Shown in pieces: positions 48,341 to 58,292 of a stretch of 64,000 bases of DNA; within the stretch, counting starts at the first letter, position 1, and each line of letters starts with the position of its first letter. Source of the stretch: Cyanobacteriota bacterium (GTDB taxonomy: Bacteria > Cyanobacteriota > Cyanobacteriia > PCC-6307 > Cyanobiaceae); assembly GCA_026389315.1 (NCBI GenBank), contig JAPLIC010000024.1:1-64000 (forward strand), written 5' to 3'. Under the pieces are notes generated by a model that was not told the DNA's origin, ran no database searches, and was given only the letters and a program-made list of their open reading frames with translations. The position numbers and the translations under genes are program-made.

Positions 48341-49702
48341 ATGGATCGACCCGCTGCACCCCGGGCGGCCCCGCCGTCCCCCCAAGCTGCCGAAGCCCCA
48401 CAGGCACCATCGGACCTCGCACCCCCACCGGCGCGACCCGAGGTGGAGAGCCTGCAGGCCTACAGCGCCCCCCTGGAGGGCCGGCGGGGAATGCTGCGGC
48501 TCGATTTCAACGAGAACACCGTGGGCCCCAGCCCCAAGGTTGTTGAGGCGATTAGGGCCATCCCGGCCGAGCATTTCTCCATCTATCCCGAATACGACGG
48601 CCTCCAGGCGGCGGTGGCGGCCTCCTTGTTGCGCACTTCTGGGTTGCGCACTTCTCGTTCGGCGGCGCCGGGCCGGAGGTTGGAGCCCCGCCACATCGGC
48701 CTGTTCAACGGCGTCGATGCGGCCCTGCACGCGGTGTTCCTGGCCTACGGGGCTCCCGGCGATCGCCTGCTCACCACCAGCCCCACCTTTGGCTACTACT
48801 CCCCCTGCGCCCGCATGCAGGGCATGGCGATCGAGGCGATCCCCTACCGCCAGCACGATTTCGCCTTCCCATTCGAGGCGATCCGCGCCGCCTTGACGGG
48901 GCCAAATCCTGATCCGCCAATGGCTGCCAGGCCCCAAGGCGCTTCGCAGGGCGCCGCAGCCCAGGCTGTCGCGCCGCAGGGCGATGCCGCTGTGCTGAAT
49001 GAACCCCAGCCCTGGGCCCCGCCGCGCCTGCTGTTGATCTGCAATCCCAACAACCCCACCGGCACCCGCCTGGCGCCCGAGCGGATCCTGGAGCTGGCGG
49101 CGGCCGCGCCCGCCACCCTCGTGGTCGTCGATGAGCTCTATGAGGCCTTCAGCGGCGACAGCGTGCTGCCCCTGCTGTTGGCTGGCGCCGCTGAAGACGC
49201 CGCCGCCGCCCAGGCGCCAGGGGCGGCCGGCCCCTTCGCCGCTTTCCCCAACCTGCTGGTGCTGCGCTCGCTTGCCAAAACGGCGGGTCTGGCGGGGTTG
49301 CGCATCGGCTTTGCCATCGGCCATCCCGCCGTGGTGGAGCGGGTCGGACGGGTCACCGGGCCCTACGACATCAACAGCTTTGCCGTAACCGCCGCCTTCG
49401 CCGCCCTCGACGACCAGGCCTATGTCGATGGCTTCGTGGCTGAGGTTTTGGCGGCCAAGGTCTTGCTGCAACAACGTCTGACGGCGGGAGGGTGGCGTCA
49501 CCAGGGGGAAGGGGGCAACTATCTGCTGCTCTGGCCCCGGGCCCGGGGGGCCGCCGCCGTCGAACAGCGGCTCAGGGATGCCGGCATCCTGGTGCGCTCG
49601 ATGGCGGGCAAGCCCCTCATCGACGGCAGCCTGCGGGTCAGCATCGGCACCCGCGCCCAGATGGAGCAGTTCTGGAGCGCCTGGCAACAGGCCGATTCCT
49701 GA
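48341..49702 (+). CDS. hisC: Histidinol-phosphate aminotransferase-like enzyme
   Basis: A 453-residue class I/II PLP aminotransferase. R-L-D-F-N-E-N-T-V-G-P-S-P and I-Y-P-E-Y-D-G-L begin the catalytic domain. The PLP sites are C-N-P-N-N-P-T-G-T, V-V-D-E-L-Y-E-A-F, and S-L-A-K-T-A-G-L-A-G-L-R-I-G-F with the Schiff-base Lys. It is about 90 residues longer than usual: a Pro/Ala-rich N-terminus and an Ala/Gln-rich insert at about 185-228. Those inserts look like low-complexity growth. It could be hisC or a related tyrosine/aspartate aminotransferase. Confidence 0.78.
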   Translation: MDRPAAPRAAPPSPQAAEAPQAPSDLAPPPARPEVESLQAYSAPLEGRRGMLRLDFNENTVGPSPKVVEAIRAIPAEHFSIYPEYDGLQAAVAASLLRTSGLRTSRSAAPGRRLEPRHIGLFNGVDAALHAVFLAYGAPGDRLLTTSPTFGYYSPCARMQGMAIEAIPYRQHDFAFPFEAIRAALTGPNPDPPMAARPQGASQGAAAQAVAPQGDAAVLNEPQPWAPPRLLLICNPNNPTGTRLAPERILELAAAAPATLVVVDELYEAFSGDSVLPLLLAGAAEDAAAAQAPGAAGPFAAFPNLLVLRSLAKTAGLAGLRIGFAIGHPAVVERVGRVTGPYDINSFAVTAAFAALDDQAYVDGFVAEVLAAKVLLQQRLTAGGWRHQGEGGNYLLLWPRARGAAAVEQRLRDAGILVRSMAGKPLIDGSLRVSIGTRAQMEQFWSAWQQADS

Positions 49703-49817
49703 ACTCCCCTGGCCGGTACGCCGGTGCTCCAGGGTCTTTGTCCCCTCGGGGGGTGCTGTTTCAGGGCCTCTGCTCGCTTGGGGGTTGCGCTTCAGGATCT
49801 CTGCCCCTAGGGGCGCG

Positions 49818-51065
49818 TCAGGCCTTTTGCACCTGGGGTGGTCGCCTGCGGCCGGTGCGCTCGCTGACGCTGCGGCTGCGCTGCTGGTAGCCATGCACCA
49901 CCGGCAGGCGTTCGGCCTCGTAGGCGGCCAGGGCGGCCCCCGGGTCGGCGCCACTGGCCAGGTGGCGCGCCAGGCTCACCGCATCCTCCAGGCCGGCGGT
50001 CATCCCGCGCGCCTGGCTCGAACTCATGGCATGGGCGGCATCGCCGACCAGGGCCACCCTGCCGTCCACCAGGTGGGGCAGGGGGTCGATGTCGAACGAC
50101 CAGTTGGCCACCACATCCTGCGGCGGCGTGGCCCGCATCAGGGCCGCCAGATCGGCCGGCAGCTTAGCCAACGCCGCCTCCGGCACCGCTTCGCCCAGCA
50201 GGCGCCGCTGCTCCTGGCGATCGGCCGGCAGGGGCTCCTCCTGGAACAGGCCCCAGTGGGTGAGGGGTTGGCCCGCAGCGTCCAAGCCCAGGTCAAACAC
50301 ATTGGCGTAGACCCCCCGGCCGCGGGCATAGACGAAGAATTCGCCGTCGCGGCAGAAGGTGCCATCGCGCACCACCCCCCGCCAGACCCGATCGCCCAGG
50401 TAGTTGAGGTGGCGCCGGGGATCCAGCAGGGGCGCCACCTTCGAAAACAGGCCGTCGGCCCCCACCAGCAGGTCGCCCTGCCAGCGCCCCCCGTCCGCCA
50501 ACACCAGCTGCACCGGCCCCTCTTTTGCCGGCTCGCAGCTCGCTGCGGGAGCGGCTGCTGGGGGAGCCTCCTGGCGCCAACTCAGCAGTTCGGCGTCGCC
50601 CACCAGCACCCCTGGTTCCAGCTGGGCCGCCAGCGCCTCCAGGATTGCCCGGCGCGGCACCAGCAGCGAGGGCAGCTCGCCTGGCTCCCTTGCTGCAGGG
50701 CTGCTCTCGATCAGATCGCCACGCAGATTGCGCACGACAAAGCGGCTCACCGGCACCCCCGCCGCCAGCACCCGCTCCAGCAGCCCGGGCAGCTCGGCCG
50801 CCGCCACGGCCTCCACCCCCGATTTCACCAGCAAGATGCCGCAGCCGTCGGTGCGTACCCGGGGCGCCCGCTCCAGCAAGCTGACCCGATGGCCCTGGCG
50901 CTGCAGCAGCGCCGCCAGCAGCAGGCCGGCGCTGCCCGCCCCCACGATGGCAATGCTCCACGGGGGGCCCGGGAGTTCGGCCGGTGGGTGCGCAACCTGC
51001 GGCGACGCTGATGGGTGGGGCGCTGGCGGTTCCGACGCGGAAAACTCGGACGGGGACGGCGACAC
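49818..51065 (-). CDS. FAD-dependent monooxygenase (PHBH/UbiH family)
   Basis: A 415-residue flavoprotein. The Rossmann fold has I-A-I-V-G-A-G-S-A-G-L-L-L-A, the second FAD motif is D-L-L-V-G-A-D-G-L-F-S, and the third is V-A-L-V-G-D-A-A-H-A-M-S. A low-complexity Ala/Glu insert lies between. Related enzymes hydroxylate aromatic substrates or epoxidise carotenoids; the substrate is not evident. Transcribed on the minus strand toward hisC. Confidence 0.78.
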   Translation of the reverse strand: MSPSPSEFSASEPPAPHPSASPQVAHPPAELPGPPWSIAIVGAGSAGLLLAALLQRQGHRVSLLERAPRVRTDGCGILLVKSGVEAVAAAELPGLLERVLAAGVPVSRFVVRNLRGDLIESSPAAREPGELPSLLVPRRAILEALAAQLEPGVLVGDAELLSWRQEAPPAAAPAASCEPAKEGPVQLVLADGGRWQGDLLVGADGLFSKVAPLLDPRRHLNYLGDRVWRGVVRDGTFCRDGEFFVYARGRGVYANVFDLGLDAAGQPLTHWGLFQEEPLPADRQEQRRLLGEAVPEAALAKLPADLAALMRATPPQDVVANWSFDIDPLPHLVDGRVALVGDAAHAMSSSQARGMTAGLEDAVSLARHLASGADPGAALAAYEAERLPVVHGYQQRSRSVSERTGRRRPPQVQKA

Positions 51066-51185
51066 AGGGGGGCGGCGGTGGCTTGGTGTCTGGGGAACTT
51101 ATGGGTTGGTTTGGGGGAGACCTGTAACCGGGACCACTGGTCGAGGGACCACTTGGGGTCAGGGCCGTCGTCCAGCGCCGGCGCT

Positions 51186-51779
51186 TCAGGCCGCGGCCTG
51201 GGTCAGAAAATTGGCCAGCAACTGGTGCCCCCCCTGGGTCAGGACGCTTTCGGGGTGGAATTGCACCCCCTGCAGGGCCGGGTGCTGACGGTGTTTCAGG
51301 CCCATGATCGTGCCGTCCTCCAGCCAGGCCGTCACCTCCAAGCACTCCGGCAGACTGGAACGCTCAGCGATGAGGCTGTGGTAGCGGGTGGCCGTGAGGG
51401 GATCGGGCAGACCCGCGAAGACTCCCCCGTTGTCGTGGTGGACGGGGGATGTTTTGCCGTGCATCAGCTGGGGCGCCCGCACCACCCGGCCTCCGAAGGC
51501 CTGGGCCAGGCACTGGTGGCCCAGGCACACCCCCAGAATCGGCACCCTGCCCCCCAGCTCCTGGATCACCTCCAGACAAACCCCGGCCTGATCAGGGTCC
51601 CCCGGACCCGGTGAGATCAAAATCGCGGCTGGATTGAGGCCCCTGATCGCCTCCAGGCTGAGGGTATCGTTGCGCTCCACCCTTACATCGGCCGCCACGG
51701 GATGGTCGGCGGCTAATTCGCCGAGGTATTGGACCAGGTTGTAGGTGAAGCTGTCATAGTTATCAAGAACCAGAAGCAT
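51186..51779 (-). CDS. trpG: Glutamine amidotransferase subunit of anthranilate/aminodeoxychorismate synthase
   Basis: A 197-residue class I glutaminase. Its N-terminus [17 protein letters not shown] is the TrpG/PabA hallmark. The catalytic Cys is in G-V-C-L-G-H-Q, with His/Glu in F-H-P-E-S. It supplies ammonia to TrpE or PabB. Neither partner is nearby. TrpG and PabA cannot be separated by sequence alone; many cyanobacteria use one for both. Confidence 0.92.
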   Translation of the reverse strand: MLLVLDNYDSFTYNLVQYLGELAADHPVAADVRVERNDTLSLEAIRGLNPAAILISPGPGDPDQAGVCLEVIQELGGRVPILGVCLGHQCLAQAFGGRVVRAPQLMHGKTSPVHHDNGGVFAGLPDPLTATRYHSLIAERSSLPECLEVTAWLEDGTIMGLKHRQHPALQGVQFHPESVLTQGGHQLLANFLTQAAA

Positions 51780-51810
51780 GGGGCGCCACGGCGGGCGAGG
51801 GTGCCCCCAT

Positions 51811-52272
51811 TCAAAGCCCGAGGCGGGCCATCAGGGGCGGCAGCAGCAGCAGAACTGCGATCAGCATCGAAGCCAGGGCCGCCACCAGCACGGCGGCGGC
51901 GGCGCAGTCCTTGGCGATGCGGGCCAAGGGGTGATATTTACGGCCAATCGCCAGGTCGACCACCGCTTCGGTGGCGGTATTCAGAAGTTCCAGCACCAGC
52001 ACCGCCGTCACGGTCAGCACCAGCAGGGCCAGGCGATCGAGGCTGAGCTGCAGCCACAGGCCCAGGCCGAAGGCGACGCTGCCGATGAAGACATGGATGC
52101 GGAAATTCCGCTGGCTGACAAAGCCATAGGCCAGACCCTGGGCCGCATAGCGAAAGCTGGAGGGCAGGTCGCCGGCCACCTTCCAGGCTGTGTGGCGGCC
52201 ACGGCCTTTTTGGGGCTGGCTGTTGCCGCTCACAGCGCGCAGGTGATTTGTAAGGTCATCGGAAGCAAGCAT
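51811..52272 (-). CDS. dgkA: Diacylglycerol kinase/undecaprenol kinase family protein
   Basis: A 153-residue membrane kinase. It has [18 protein letters not shown], the active-site helix [14 protein letters not shown], and three hydrophobic helices. The E-L-x-N-T-A-x-E motif is diagnostic. In Gram-positive bacteria relatives phosphorylate undecaprenol. It lies between ybeY and trpG and is probably cotranscribed from the ybeY side. Confidence 0.88.
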   Translation of the reverse strand: MLASDDLTNHLRAVSGNSQPQKGRGRHTAWKVAGDLPSSFRYAAQGLAYGFVSQRNFRIHVFIGSVAFGLGLWLQLSLDRLALLVLTVTAVLVLELLNTATEAVVDLAIGRKYHPLARIAKDCAAAAVLVAALASMLIAVLLLLPPLMARLGL

Positions 52273-52351
52273 GAATCACTCGCCGGCCGGAGTCGACGCC
52301 AGAATATGGAGCAAACCTTAAGCCCATTTCTGCGCCAAAAATGGCGTCGAA

Positions 52352-52930
52352 TCAACCTTGCGAGGAGATGGGAACACCCGCCTTGGCCAGCAGCTGCTCC
52401 TGCCGCGCCAGCATGCGCTCCAGGCTGGCGCCATCGGGGTGGTCCCAGCCGAGCAGATGCAACAGCCCATGGCTGGCCAGAAACCGCAGTTCCCCTGCCA
52501 GGTCATGGCCTTGGTCCCGGGCCTGCCGCGCCGCAGTCTCCAGGGAAATGACGATGTCCCCCAGCTCTAGGGGTTCGTCCTCCCCCAGTTCGGCCAGGGC
52601 GCCGGGGGGTAGGGGCGCCTCCTGGGCGGCGAAGGCCAACACATCGGTGGGGCCCTCCTGCTGGCGCCACTCCCCGTTCAGCACCGCCATGCTGTGGTCA
52701 TCGGTGATCAGTAGACCCAGGCTGTAGGCCGGGGCCCGCAGCTCCGCCGGCAGCTCCGGGGCCAGTTGGCCCAGCCAGTCACCCAGCAGGGCCTGCCAGT
52801 GGCCCTCGGCCTGGTCGCCAGAGGTGAGGGGGGCCGCTGCCGCCAGCTGGGGCGCCAAGGCGGAGCCCAGGGGGGAGCCATCGCCACCCTCCAGCCGCAG
52901 GGACAGCTCCAGGCTGGGTGCGGATGTCAC
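52352..52930 (-). CDS. ybeY: rRNA maturation endoribonuclease YbeY
   Basis: A 192-residue metal-dependent RNase required for 16S rRNA 3' processing and 70S quality control. The zinc motif H-G-L-L-H-L-L-G-W-D-H gives H-x3-H-x5-H. L-N-x-x-x-R-like L-N-G-E-W-R, then D-V-L-A-F and E-L-G-D-I-V-I-S are also family marks. It overlaps DUF3285 by four bases, so prfB, DUF3285 and ybeY form a run. Confidence 0.92.
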   Translation of the reverse strand: MTSAPSLELSLRLEGGDGSPLGSALAPQLAAAAPLTSGDQAEGHWQALLGDWLGQLAPELPAELRAPAYSLGLLITDDHSMAVLNGEWRQQEGPTDVLAFAAQEAPLPPGALAELGEDEPLELGDIVISLETAARQARDQGHDLAGELRFLASHGLLHLLGWDHPDGASLERMLARQEQLLAKAGVPISSQG

Positions 52931-53112
52931 TGGGGCAGGTTGGGGCGACCGAGCCAGGCGATCAGCAGCAGAAAAGCCGCCAGCCCCACGGCGGTCAAGC
53001 CGAAATGGAACAGGCTCTGGCGGCCCTTGCGCACCATGTTGCGCATGGCCAATTTGATGAAACCGGCGTCGGCTTCCGGCCCGTTGATCGGCGGTTGTTC
53101 GTCAGCGTTCAT
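52927..53112 (-). CDS. DUF3285 single-pass membrane protein
   Basis: A 61-residue protein: [14 protein letters not shown], then H-F-G-L-T-A-V-G-L and a C-terminal membrane helix. DUF3285 is a small cyanobacterial family that typically sits between prfB and ybeY, as here. It overlaps both by four bases. Function unknown. Confidence 0.85.
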   Translation of the reverse strand: MNADEQPPINGPEADAGFIKLAMRNMVRKGRQSLFHFGLTAVGLAAFLLLIAWLGRPNLPQ

Positions 53113-54234
53113 GCGGCCTCCCCAGCACCCACCTCCACACCCTGGCGCAGCAGCGACTGGATGAAGGGGTCGAGATCGCCGTCCATCACGCCTTGCACGT
53201 CGGTGGTCTCCTCGCCGGTACGCAGATCTTTCACCATTTGGTAAGGGTGAAACACATAATTGCGGATCTGGTTGCCCCAGGCCGCCTCAACGATGTCGCC
53301 GCGGATGTCGGCGATCTCGGCGGCCCGTTGCTCCTGGGCGATCACCAGCAATTTCGCCATCAGCAGGGCCATGGCCTTTTCCTTGTTCTGCAGCTGGGAG
53401 CGCTCCTGGGTGCAGCGCACAGCCAGGCCGGTGGGGATATGCAGGATGCGCACCGCTGTTTCCACCTTGTTGACGTTTTGGCCGCCGGCGCCGCCGGAGC
53501 GGGAGGTGGTGACCTCCAGGTCTTTTTCGGGGATGTCGAGCTTCACATCCTCATCCAGCTTGGGCATCACCTCGACACCGGCAAAGCTCGTCTGCCGTTT
53601 GTCATTGGCGTTGAAGGGCGAGATGCGCACCAGGCGGTGGGTGCCCTTCTCATTGCGGAGGTAGCCATAGGCGTAGCGCCCGTCGATTTCGATGGTGCAG
53701 CTTTTGATGCCCGCTTCTTCCCCTTCGGAGAGTTCATCGACGCTGACCTTCATGCCGTGGTCTTCGGCCCAGCGGGTGTACATGCGCATCAACATCAGGG
53801 CCCAGTCCTGGGCATCGGTTCCCCCGGCGCCAGCGTTGATGGAGATCACCGCCCCTTCCTTGTCGTAGGTGCCCGCGAGCAACCGTTCCAATTCCCAGCG
53901 GTCCAGGTCGCAGCGGAGGCTTTGCAGGCCGCTGTGGGCTTCTTCGAGCAGGTCGTTGTCGGGTTCGAGGTCGTAAAGCTCGAGGGTGGCCCGGCCGTCG
54001 TCGATCAGCCCCTGCCAGCGGCTGAGCTGGGTCAACTGGGCTTTCACCTCGTCGAGCTGGCGCATCTGCTTTTGGGCATTGGCCTGATCCTCCCAAAACG
54101 TGGGCTGGGAGGCGAGCTGCTCCAGATCCCGCTGGCGGGCCTTCAGGGCCGGTACGTCAAAGGCAGTCCTGGGCATGGCCCAGGCGGTCAGTGAGCTCGG
54201 AAAGGTCGCGTTTGAAATCCGTGAGGTCGAGCAC
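53109..54234 (-). CDS. prfB: Peptide chain release factor 2, with programmed +1 frameshift
   Basis: Translation starts at GTG 54234 (AAGGA upstream) and reads [14 protein letters not shown], a typical RF2 start, up to C-L, then meets TGA (54159-54157). After a +1 shift at CTT-TGA-C, reading continues as [12 protein letters not shown] to the end. RF2 marks are the S-P-F tripeptide (R-I-S-P-F) and [10 protein letters not shown] with GGQ. RF2 terminates at UGA and UAA, and the frameshift autoregulates its level. An apparent continuous ORF from 54248 is an artefact of the wrong frame. Confidence 0.95.
54156..54162 (-). promoter_or_regulatory. prfB programmed frameshift site
   Basis: The minus-strand heptamer CTTTGAC contains the CTT slip codon, the in-frame TGA at codon 26 and the following C, as in E. 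coli prfB. An AGGA lies six bases before CTT, at a suitable place for the Shine-Dalgarno-like stimulator. When RF2 is scarce, the ribosome pauses at TGA and shifts +1. Confidence 0.93.
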
Positions 54235-54343
54235 GGGTGGTCCTTCATGGATGAAGTTGAACGTACCAGTGGGCCGGGGTCCCCCAGCCGACCGTTGCCG
54301 GTGACTTGCCTACGCTGAGGGGAGGTTTGCCGCTAATTGACCC

Positions 54344-54658
54344 ATGTCCCAGACCACGATCGGGCAGGAATCCTCCGCTTCGGCCTCCGGGCAGCCACCC
54401 AAGGTGGAGATTTACACCTGGCAGTTCTGCCCCTATTGCATCCGCGCCAAGGCGCTCCTTGACCGCAAACACGTGGTCTACAGCGAATACCGGATTGATG
54501 GCGATCAGGAGGCCCGCAGTCGCATGGCCCTCCGCGCCACCGGCCGCACCAGTGTCCCCCAAGTGTTTGTCAATAACAGGGGGGTTGGTGGCTGTGACGA
54601 TCTGTACGCCCTCGAGCGCAGTGGCGAGCTCGATGCCCTGCTGGGCCGGCAAGCGTGA
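54344..54658 (+). CDS. grxC: Glutaredoxin 3
   Basis: A 104-residue glutaredoxin with active site C-P-Y-C in [11 protein letters not shown], the T-S-V-P-Q-V-F-V cis-Pro loop, and G-G-C-D-D-L-Y-A-L. It reduces disulphides with glutathione. The stop overlaps the GTG start of gshB (GTGA), so the reductant and the enzyme making glutathione are coexpressed. Confidence 0.93.
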   Translation: MSQTTIGQESSASASGQPPKVEIYTWQFCPYCIRAKALLDRKHVVYSEYRIDGDQEARSRMALRATGRTSVPQVFVNNRGVGGCDDLYALERSGELDALLGRQA

Positions 54659-55683
54659 TCACCACCGGCGAGCGTCAAGGGGCCCAGCTTTTTGTGGTCG
54701 ACCCGATCGAGCGACTGCGCCCGAGCAAGGACTCCAGCGTGGCGCTGATGCAGGCGGCCCAGAGGGCCGGCCTTGAGGTTTGGGTCTGCACCCTTGCCGA
54801 CCTTTCCGCCCGCGCCGATGGCGCCCTTGCGGCGGCTGGCCACCGTGCCCATGGCTGGGTTCGTCGCCTCACCCTGGCGCCCATGGCCTGCGAGGGCGGC
54901 CAGTGGCAGGTTCCAGACCCCTGGTTCAGCGCCGCGGAGGCCCAGCTCCTGCCCCTTGATCGTTTCGGCTGGATCTGGATGCGCAAGGATCCGCCGGTGG
55001 ATGAGGCTTATCTCTATGCCACCCATCTCCTCGACCTGGCCAGTGCCAGGGGCGTGCGCGTCCTCAACCGTCCCGATTCCCTGCGCGGCCACAACGAGAA
55101 ATTGAGCGCCCTGCGCTTCAGTTCCCTGATGGCCCCGTCGTTGGTGAGCAGCCGGGTCGACCAGCTGGCCGCCTTCGTGGCCGACCACGGGGAGGTGGTG
55201 CTCAAGCCCCTCGGCGGCCGCGCCGGCCAGGGGGTGGTGTTTGCCGCCGCCGGGACGCCGGGGCTGCGGGCCCTGCTGGAACTGGTCACCAACCAGGAGC
55301 AGTTGCCAGTGATGGTGCAGGCATTTCTAAAAGGTGTCGCGGCCGGTGACAAGCGCATCCTGCTGGTGGACGGCGAGCCCCTCGGGGCTGTCAATCGCTT
55401 GCCGGTGGCTGGTGACTTCCGCAGCAACCTGGCCGTTGGTGGCATTCCCCGGGCCTGTGACCTCAGCGAGCGGGAGCGGCAGATCTGTGCCGAGCTCGCC
55501 CCCTGGTTGCGGCAGGAGGGTCTGTTCTTTGTCGGCATTGATGTCATCGATGGCCACCTCTCTGAAATCAATGTCACCAGCCCCACCGGCATCCGGGAAG
55601 TGGAGCGCTTGGCCGGTGTTCCCCTGGCCGATCTGGTGCTGGAACGCCTGTTGCAGGGCGCGGCCCCCCTGGTCGCCGTCTAA
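54655..55683 (+). CDS. gshB: Glutathione synthetase
   Basis: A 342-residue ATP-grasp enzyme joining gamma-glutamylcysteine and glycine. N-terminal V-V-D-P-I-E-R-L and M-R-K-D-P-P-V-D mark the prokaryotic GSH synthetase fold. [15 protein letters not shown] is the ATP-grasp loop, and [11 protein letters not shown] is the C-terminal signature. GTG 54655 is the start, translationally coupled to grxC. Confidence 0.93.
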   Translation: MITTGERQGAQLFVVDPIERLRPSKDSSVALMQAAQRAGLEVWVCTLADLSARADGALAAAGHRAHGWVRRLTLAPMACEGGQWQVPDPWFSAAEAQLLPLDRFGWIWMRKDPPVDEAYLYATHLLDLASARGVRVLNRPDSLRGHNEKLSALRFSSLMAPSLVSSRVDQLAAFVADHGEVVLKPLGGRAGQGVVFAAAGTPGLRALLELVTNQEQLPVMVQAFLKGVAAGDKRILLVDGEPLGAVNRLPVAGDFRSNLAVGGIPRACDLSERERQICAELAPWLRQEGLFFVGIDVIDGHLSEINVTSPTGIREVERLAGVPLADLVLERLLQGAAPLVAV

Positions 55684-55687
55684 CCCG

Positions 55688-57094
55688 TCAGCAGGGGGCC
55701 AGGTCGTGGTTGGCATCGCCCAGCAGGTGCAGTTGCTGCTGCAGAACCCCCAGCTTCAGGGCCACCTCCTGCAGTTCGCGCTCGGGCTGGGAGCCGCAGA
55801 CCAGACCGGCCCCGGCCGTCAGTTCCAGTTGGTCTCCGCGCAGGATGCCGCTGCGGATCGCCACCCGCAGGTCGGCATCTCCCTCACTGTCCAGCCAGCC
55901 GATGGGGGCGGCGTAATGGCCCCTCTCGAAGGGTTCCAGCGTGCGCAGCCAGGCCATCGCTTGCCGACGGGGCAGGCCCGCCACGGCGGGGGTCGGATGC
56001 AGGGCTTCCGCCAGGGCCAGGGGGTGCTGCCCCCCCAGGCGGGCGGTGATTGGCGTGTGCAGATGCACCAACGCTCCATGGCGCGCCAGGCGCGGGTGGC
56101 GCGAGCGCCGGGGGGTCAGACCCGCCGCCTGCAGCACTTCGGTGATCGTGTCCACCACCAGCTCGTGTTCATGGCGGTCCTTGATGGAGCGCAGCAGGTC
56201 GGGGGCGGCTTCCCCCTGGGGGGCGGTGCCGGCCAGGCCGTCGCTGCGTAGCTGTCCCTGACGCACCGTCAGCAAGCGTTCGGGAGAGGCCCCCAGCAGG
56301 GCTTCGCCAGGCCCGCGCTGCCAGAGAAAACGGCAGCTGCCGCTTTGGCTGTGGCGCAGCTCGGCCAACAGGGTCAGGGGGTCGGGGGCGGATTCCAGCC
56401 GTAGCTGCTGGCGGGCCGCCAGCACCAGCTTGCGCAGGTCGCCGCCCCGCACCAGTTCGAGGGCCTTCTCAAGGGCCTGCCGATAACCCACCTGCCAGGA
56501 GGGCTCGATGGCCAGTGGTGTCGCCCGCAGCTTGGGGGCACGGCCGGGGGGATCGCTTGTGGCGGCGCACCTTTCGAGCTGCCGGGCCATCTCCCACAAT
56601 TCTTCGGCCAGCCCCCGGGGTGTGACGCCGCCACCCAGTCCCCCCTGCAGCCGCAGCCAGCAACGGTGCCCCTGGCGACTCAGCTGCCAGCGGGGCAGCA
56701 CCGCCTGCACCCCCGGGGCGCCGCCGCCCGGCAACAGGGGGCTGGCGAAGAAGGCAAAGGCCAGCAGCAGCCGCGGCCTGGCCAGCGCCGGGCAGGGCAG
56801 GGGCCCGCTGGCCAGGCGGCTGAGGGTGAGGGCACTGAAGCGCTGGGCCAGCTCAAAGCGGCGCGGGCCGCTGAGTTCGAGGTGGTGGGCGCGACCGCTG
56901 GCCGCTAGGCAGAGGCCTGGACTGCCATCCCAGAGGAAGCGAAAGCCCTCGGCATCCTGCAGCTCGGGCAGCACCCGCAGGGGATCGACGGGGGCGAGGG
57001 GCATGGCCAGGCTGATCAGCCCGTCTTCGTCGAGACCTGCGGCCAGCCGGGTGGCCTCCGCGATCAGGTCGGAGAAGGACGCAGGAGCCAGCAC
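55688..57094 (-). CDS. menF: Isochorismate synthase
   Basis: A 468-residue chorismate-binding enzyme. The C-terminal half has A-R-Q-Q-L-R-L-E, S-P-E-R-L-L-T-V-R, L-A-G-T-A-P, then E-H-E-L-V-V-D-T-I, T-P-A-V-A-G-L-P and Y-A-A-P-I-G-W-L. These are shared by MenF, EntC and PabB-type proteins. Clustering with menA, menC and menE on the same chromosome segment favours isochorismate synthase for phylloquinone. It faces gshB tail to tail. Confidence 0.88.
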   Translation of the reverse strand: MLAPASFSDLIAEATRLAAGLDEDGLISLAMPLAPVDPLRVLPELQDAEGFRFLWDGSPGLCLAASGRAHHLELSGPRRFELAQRFSALTLSRLASGPLPCPALARPRLLLAFAFFASPLLPGGGAPGVQAVLPRWQLSRQGHRCWLRLQGGLGGGVTPRGLAEELWEMARQLERCAATSDPPGRAPKLRATPLAIEPSWQVGYRQALEKALELVRGGDLRKLVLAARQQLRLESAPDPLTLLAELRHSQSGSCRFLWQRGPGEALLGASPERLLTVRQGQLRSDGLAGTAPQGEAAPDLLRSIKDRHEHELVVDTITEVLQAAGLTPRRSRHPRLARHGALVHLHTPITARLGGQHPLALAEALHPTPAVAGLPRRQAMAWLRTLEPFERGHYAAPIGWLDSEGDADLRVAIRSGILRGDQLELTAGAGLVCGSQPERELQEVALKLGVLQQQLHLLGDANHDLAPC

Positions 57095-57325
57095 CGGGGA
57101 ACCTCGAAACCGGGGAGAAGGCTCGACAAATGTATGGGGCTTTGTCGGCTCCCAGGCGGGTGATCGGCTTGGAAGGCCCCAGGTCGTCGCAAGCCGTTAC
57201 GACCCAGGCGGGTGGCTATGCTTGTGCTGGAGCCACACTTTTCCAGCTGAAGTGGCTAAGATAAAGTTCAAGAGCGTGATTTGTTTGAATTTTGCTAGAT
57301 TTTTTCGGGTGTGGGCCCCGCTTTG

Positions 57326-58210
57326 ATGGCCTCCTATTCCCGTTGGACTTTATTCGGCTATGGGCTGGGTCCTTTTTTTATCATTCTCAGCCACGTCGGT
57401 TGCCTCTTGCTGCTGGCCACCGGCCTCAGCCTGGGGGCCATGGCCTGGGCCTTGGGCCTCTACCTGATCCGCATGTTGGCCACCACGGCCATCTACCACC
57501 GGTTGCTGACGCACCGCTCCTACGACACCTCCCCCACCCTGTTGCGCCTGGGGTGTGTCGTGGGTGCCAGTGCCGGCCAGATGGGCCCCAGTTGGTGGAA
57601 AGCCCATCACCTGGCCCACCACCGCAGTCCCGATGCGGCGGCAGACACCCATTCGCCGTTCCAGCCCCACGTCGGTTTCAGGGGGTTCCTTTGGTCCCAG
57701 GGAGGCTGGTTGCTGTCACCCCAATTCCTGCCCCGGGCCTTGCCTGCCGATGTGGAGGCGGATCCCGTGCTGCGGGCCATTGACCGCCTCCACTTCGTGC
57801 CGCTACTGCTGCTGGCCCTGCTGTCGTATCAGATCGGTGGGCTGGCCTATCTGGGGGCCTTCTTTCTCAGTACCACCCTGCTGTTTCACGGGGTTCAAAC
57901 GGTCAATTCCCTCAGCCACCTCTTTGGCAGCCAGCCCTTCCGCACCACCGACAACAGCCGCAACAACGCCTTGGTGGCCTTCCTCACCCTCGGCGAAGGC
58001 TGGCACAACCTGCACCACGCTTTCCAGCATTCGGCCCGCCATGGCTTCAGCTTCCGCGGCGATCACCTGGTGGCTCTGGTCGATCCCACCTTTGGCTTCA
58101 TTCGCCTGCTGGAGGCCCTGGGCCTGGCCTGGAACGTGAGGTTGCCCAATAATCGCCAGCTTCAACTGCGGCGGCTTTGCGGGGATTCTCCAGGACCACC
58201 ACCGAAGTGA
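57326..58210 (+). CDS. desC: Acyl-lipid fatty acid desaturase (delta-9 type)
   Basis: A 294-residue membrane desaturase with three His boxes: H-R-L-L-T-H-R-S, H-H-L-A-H-H-R-S, and H-N-L-H-H-A-F. Two pairs of membrane helices surround them. The first box HRxxxH-type and the G-E-G-W-H-N-L-H-H form fit delta-9 desaturases acting on membrane lipids. ATG 57326 begins the first hydrophobic region; a start five codons earlier is possible. Confidence 0.87.
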   Translation: MASYSRWTLFGYGLGPFFIILSHVGCLLLLATGLSLGAMAWALGLYLIRMLATTAIYHRLLTHRSYDTSPTLLRLGCVVGASAGQMGPSWWKAHHLAHHRSPDAAADTHSPFQPHVGFRGFLWSQGGWLLSPQFLPRALPADVEADPVLRAIDRLHFVPLLLLALLSYQIGGLAYLGAFFLSTTLLFHGVQTVNSLSHLFGSQPFRTTDNSRNNALVAFLTLGEGWHNLHHAFQHSARHGFSFRGDHLVALVDPTFGFIRLLEALGLAWNVRLPNNRQLQLRRLCGDSPGPPPK

Positions 58211-58292
58211 TGCGGGGCTGGTCCCCGTCCTGACCGGGGGGTGGGCCAGGGCTGCTCAAATGGTCCGGATCCAGCCGTTGTCTCCCTCCTTC

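Noticed and set aside
53109-54248. prfB starting at an ATG at 54248 in one frame
   Set aside because: Its first 30 residues are not RF2-like; the GTG frame plus CTTTGAC shift gives the correct N-terminus.
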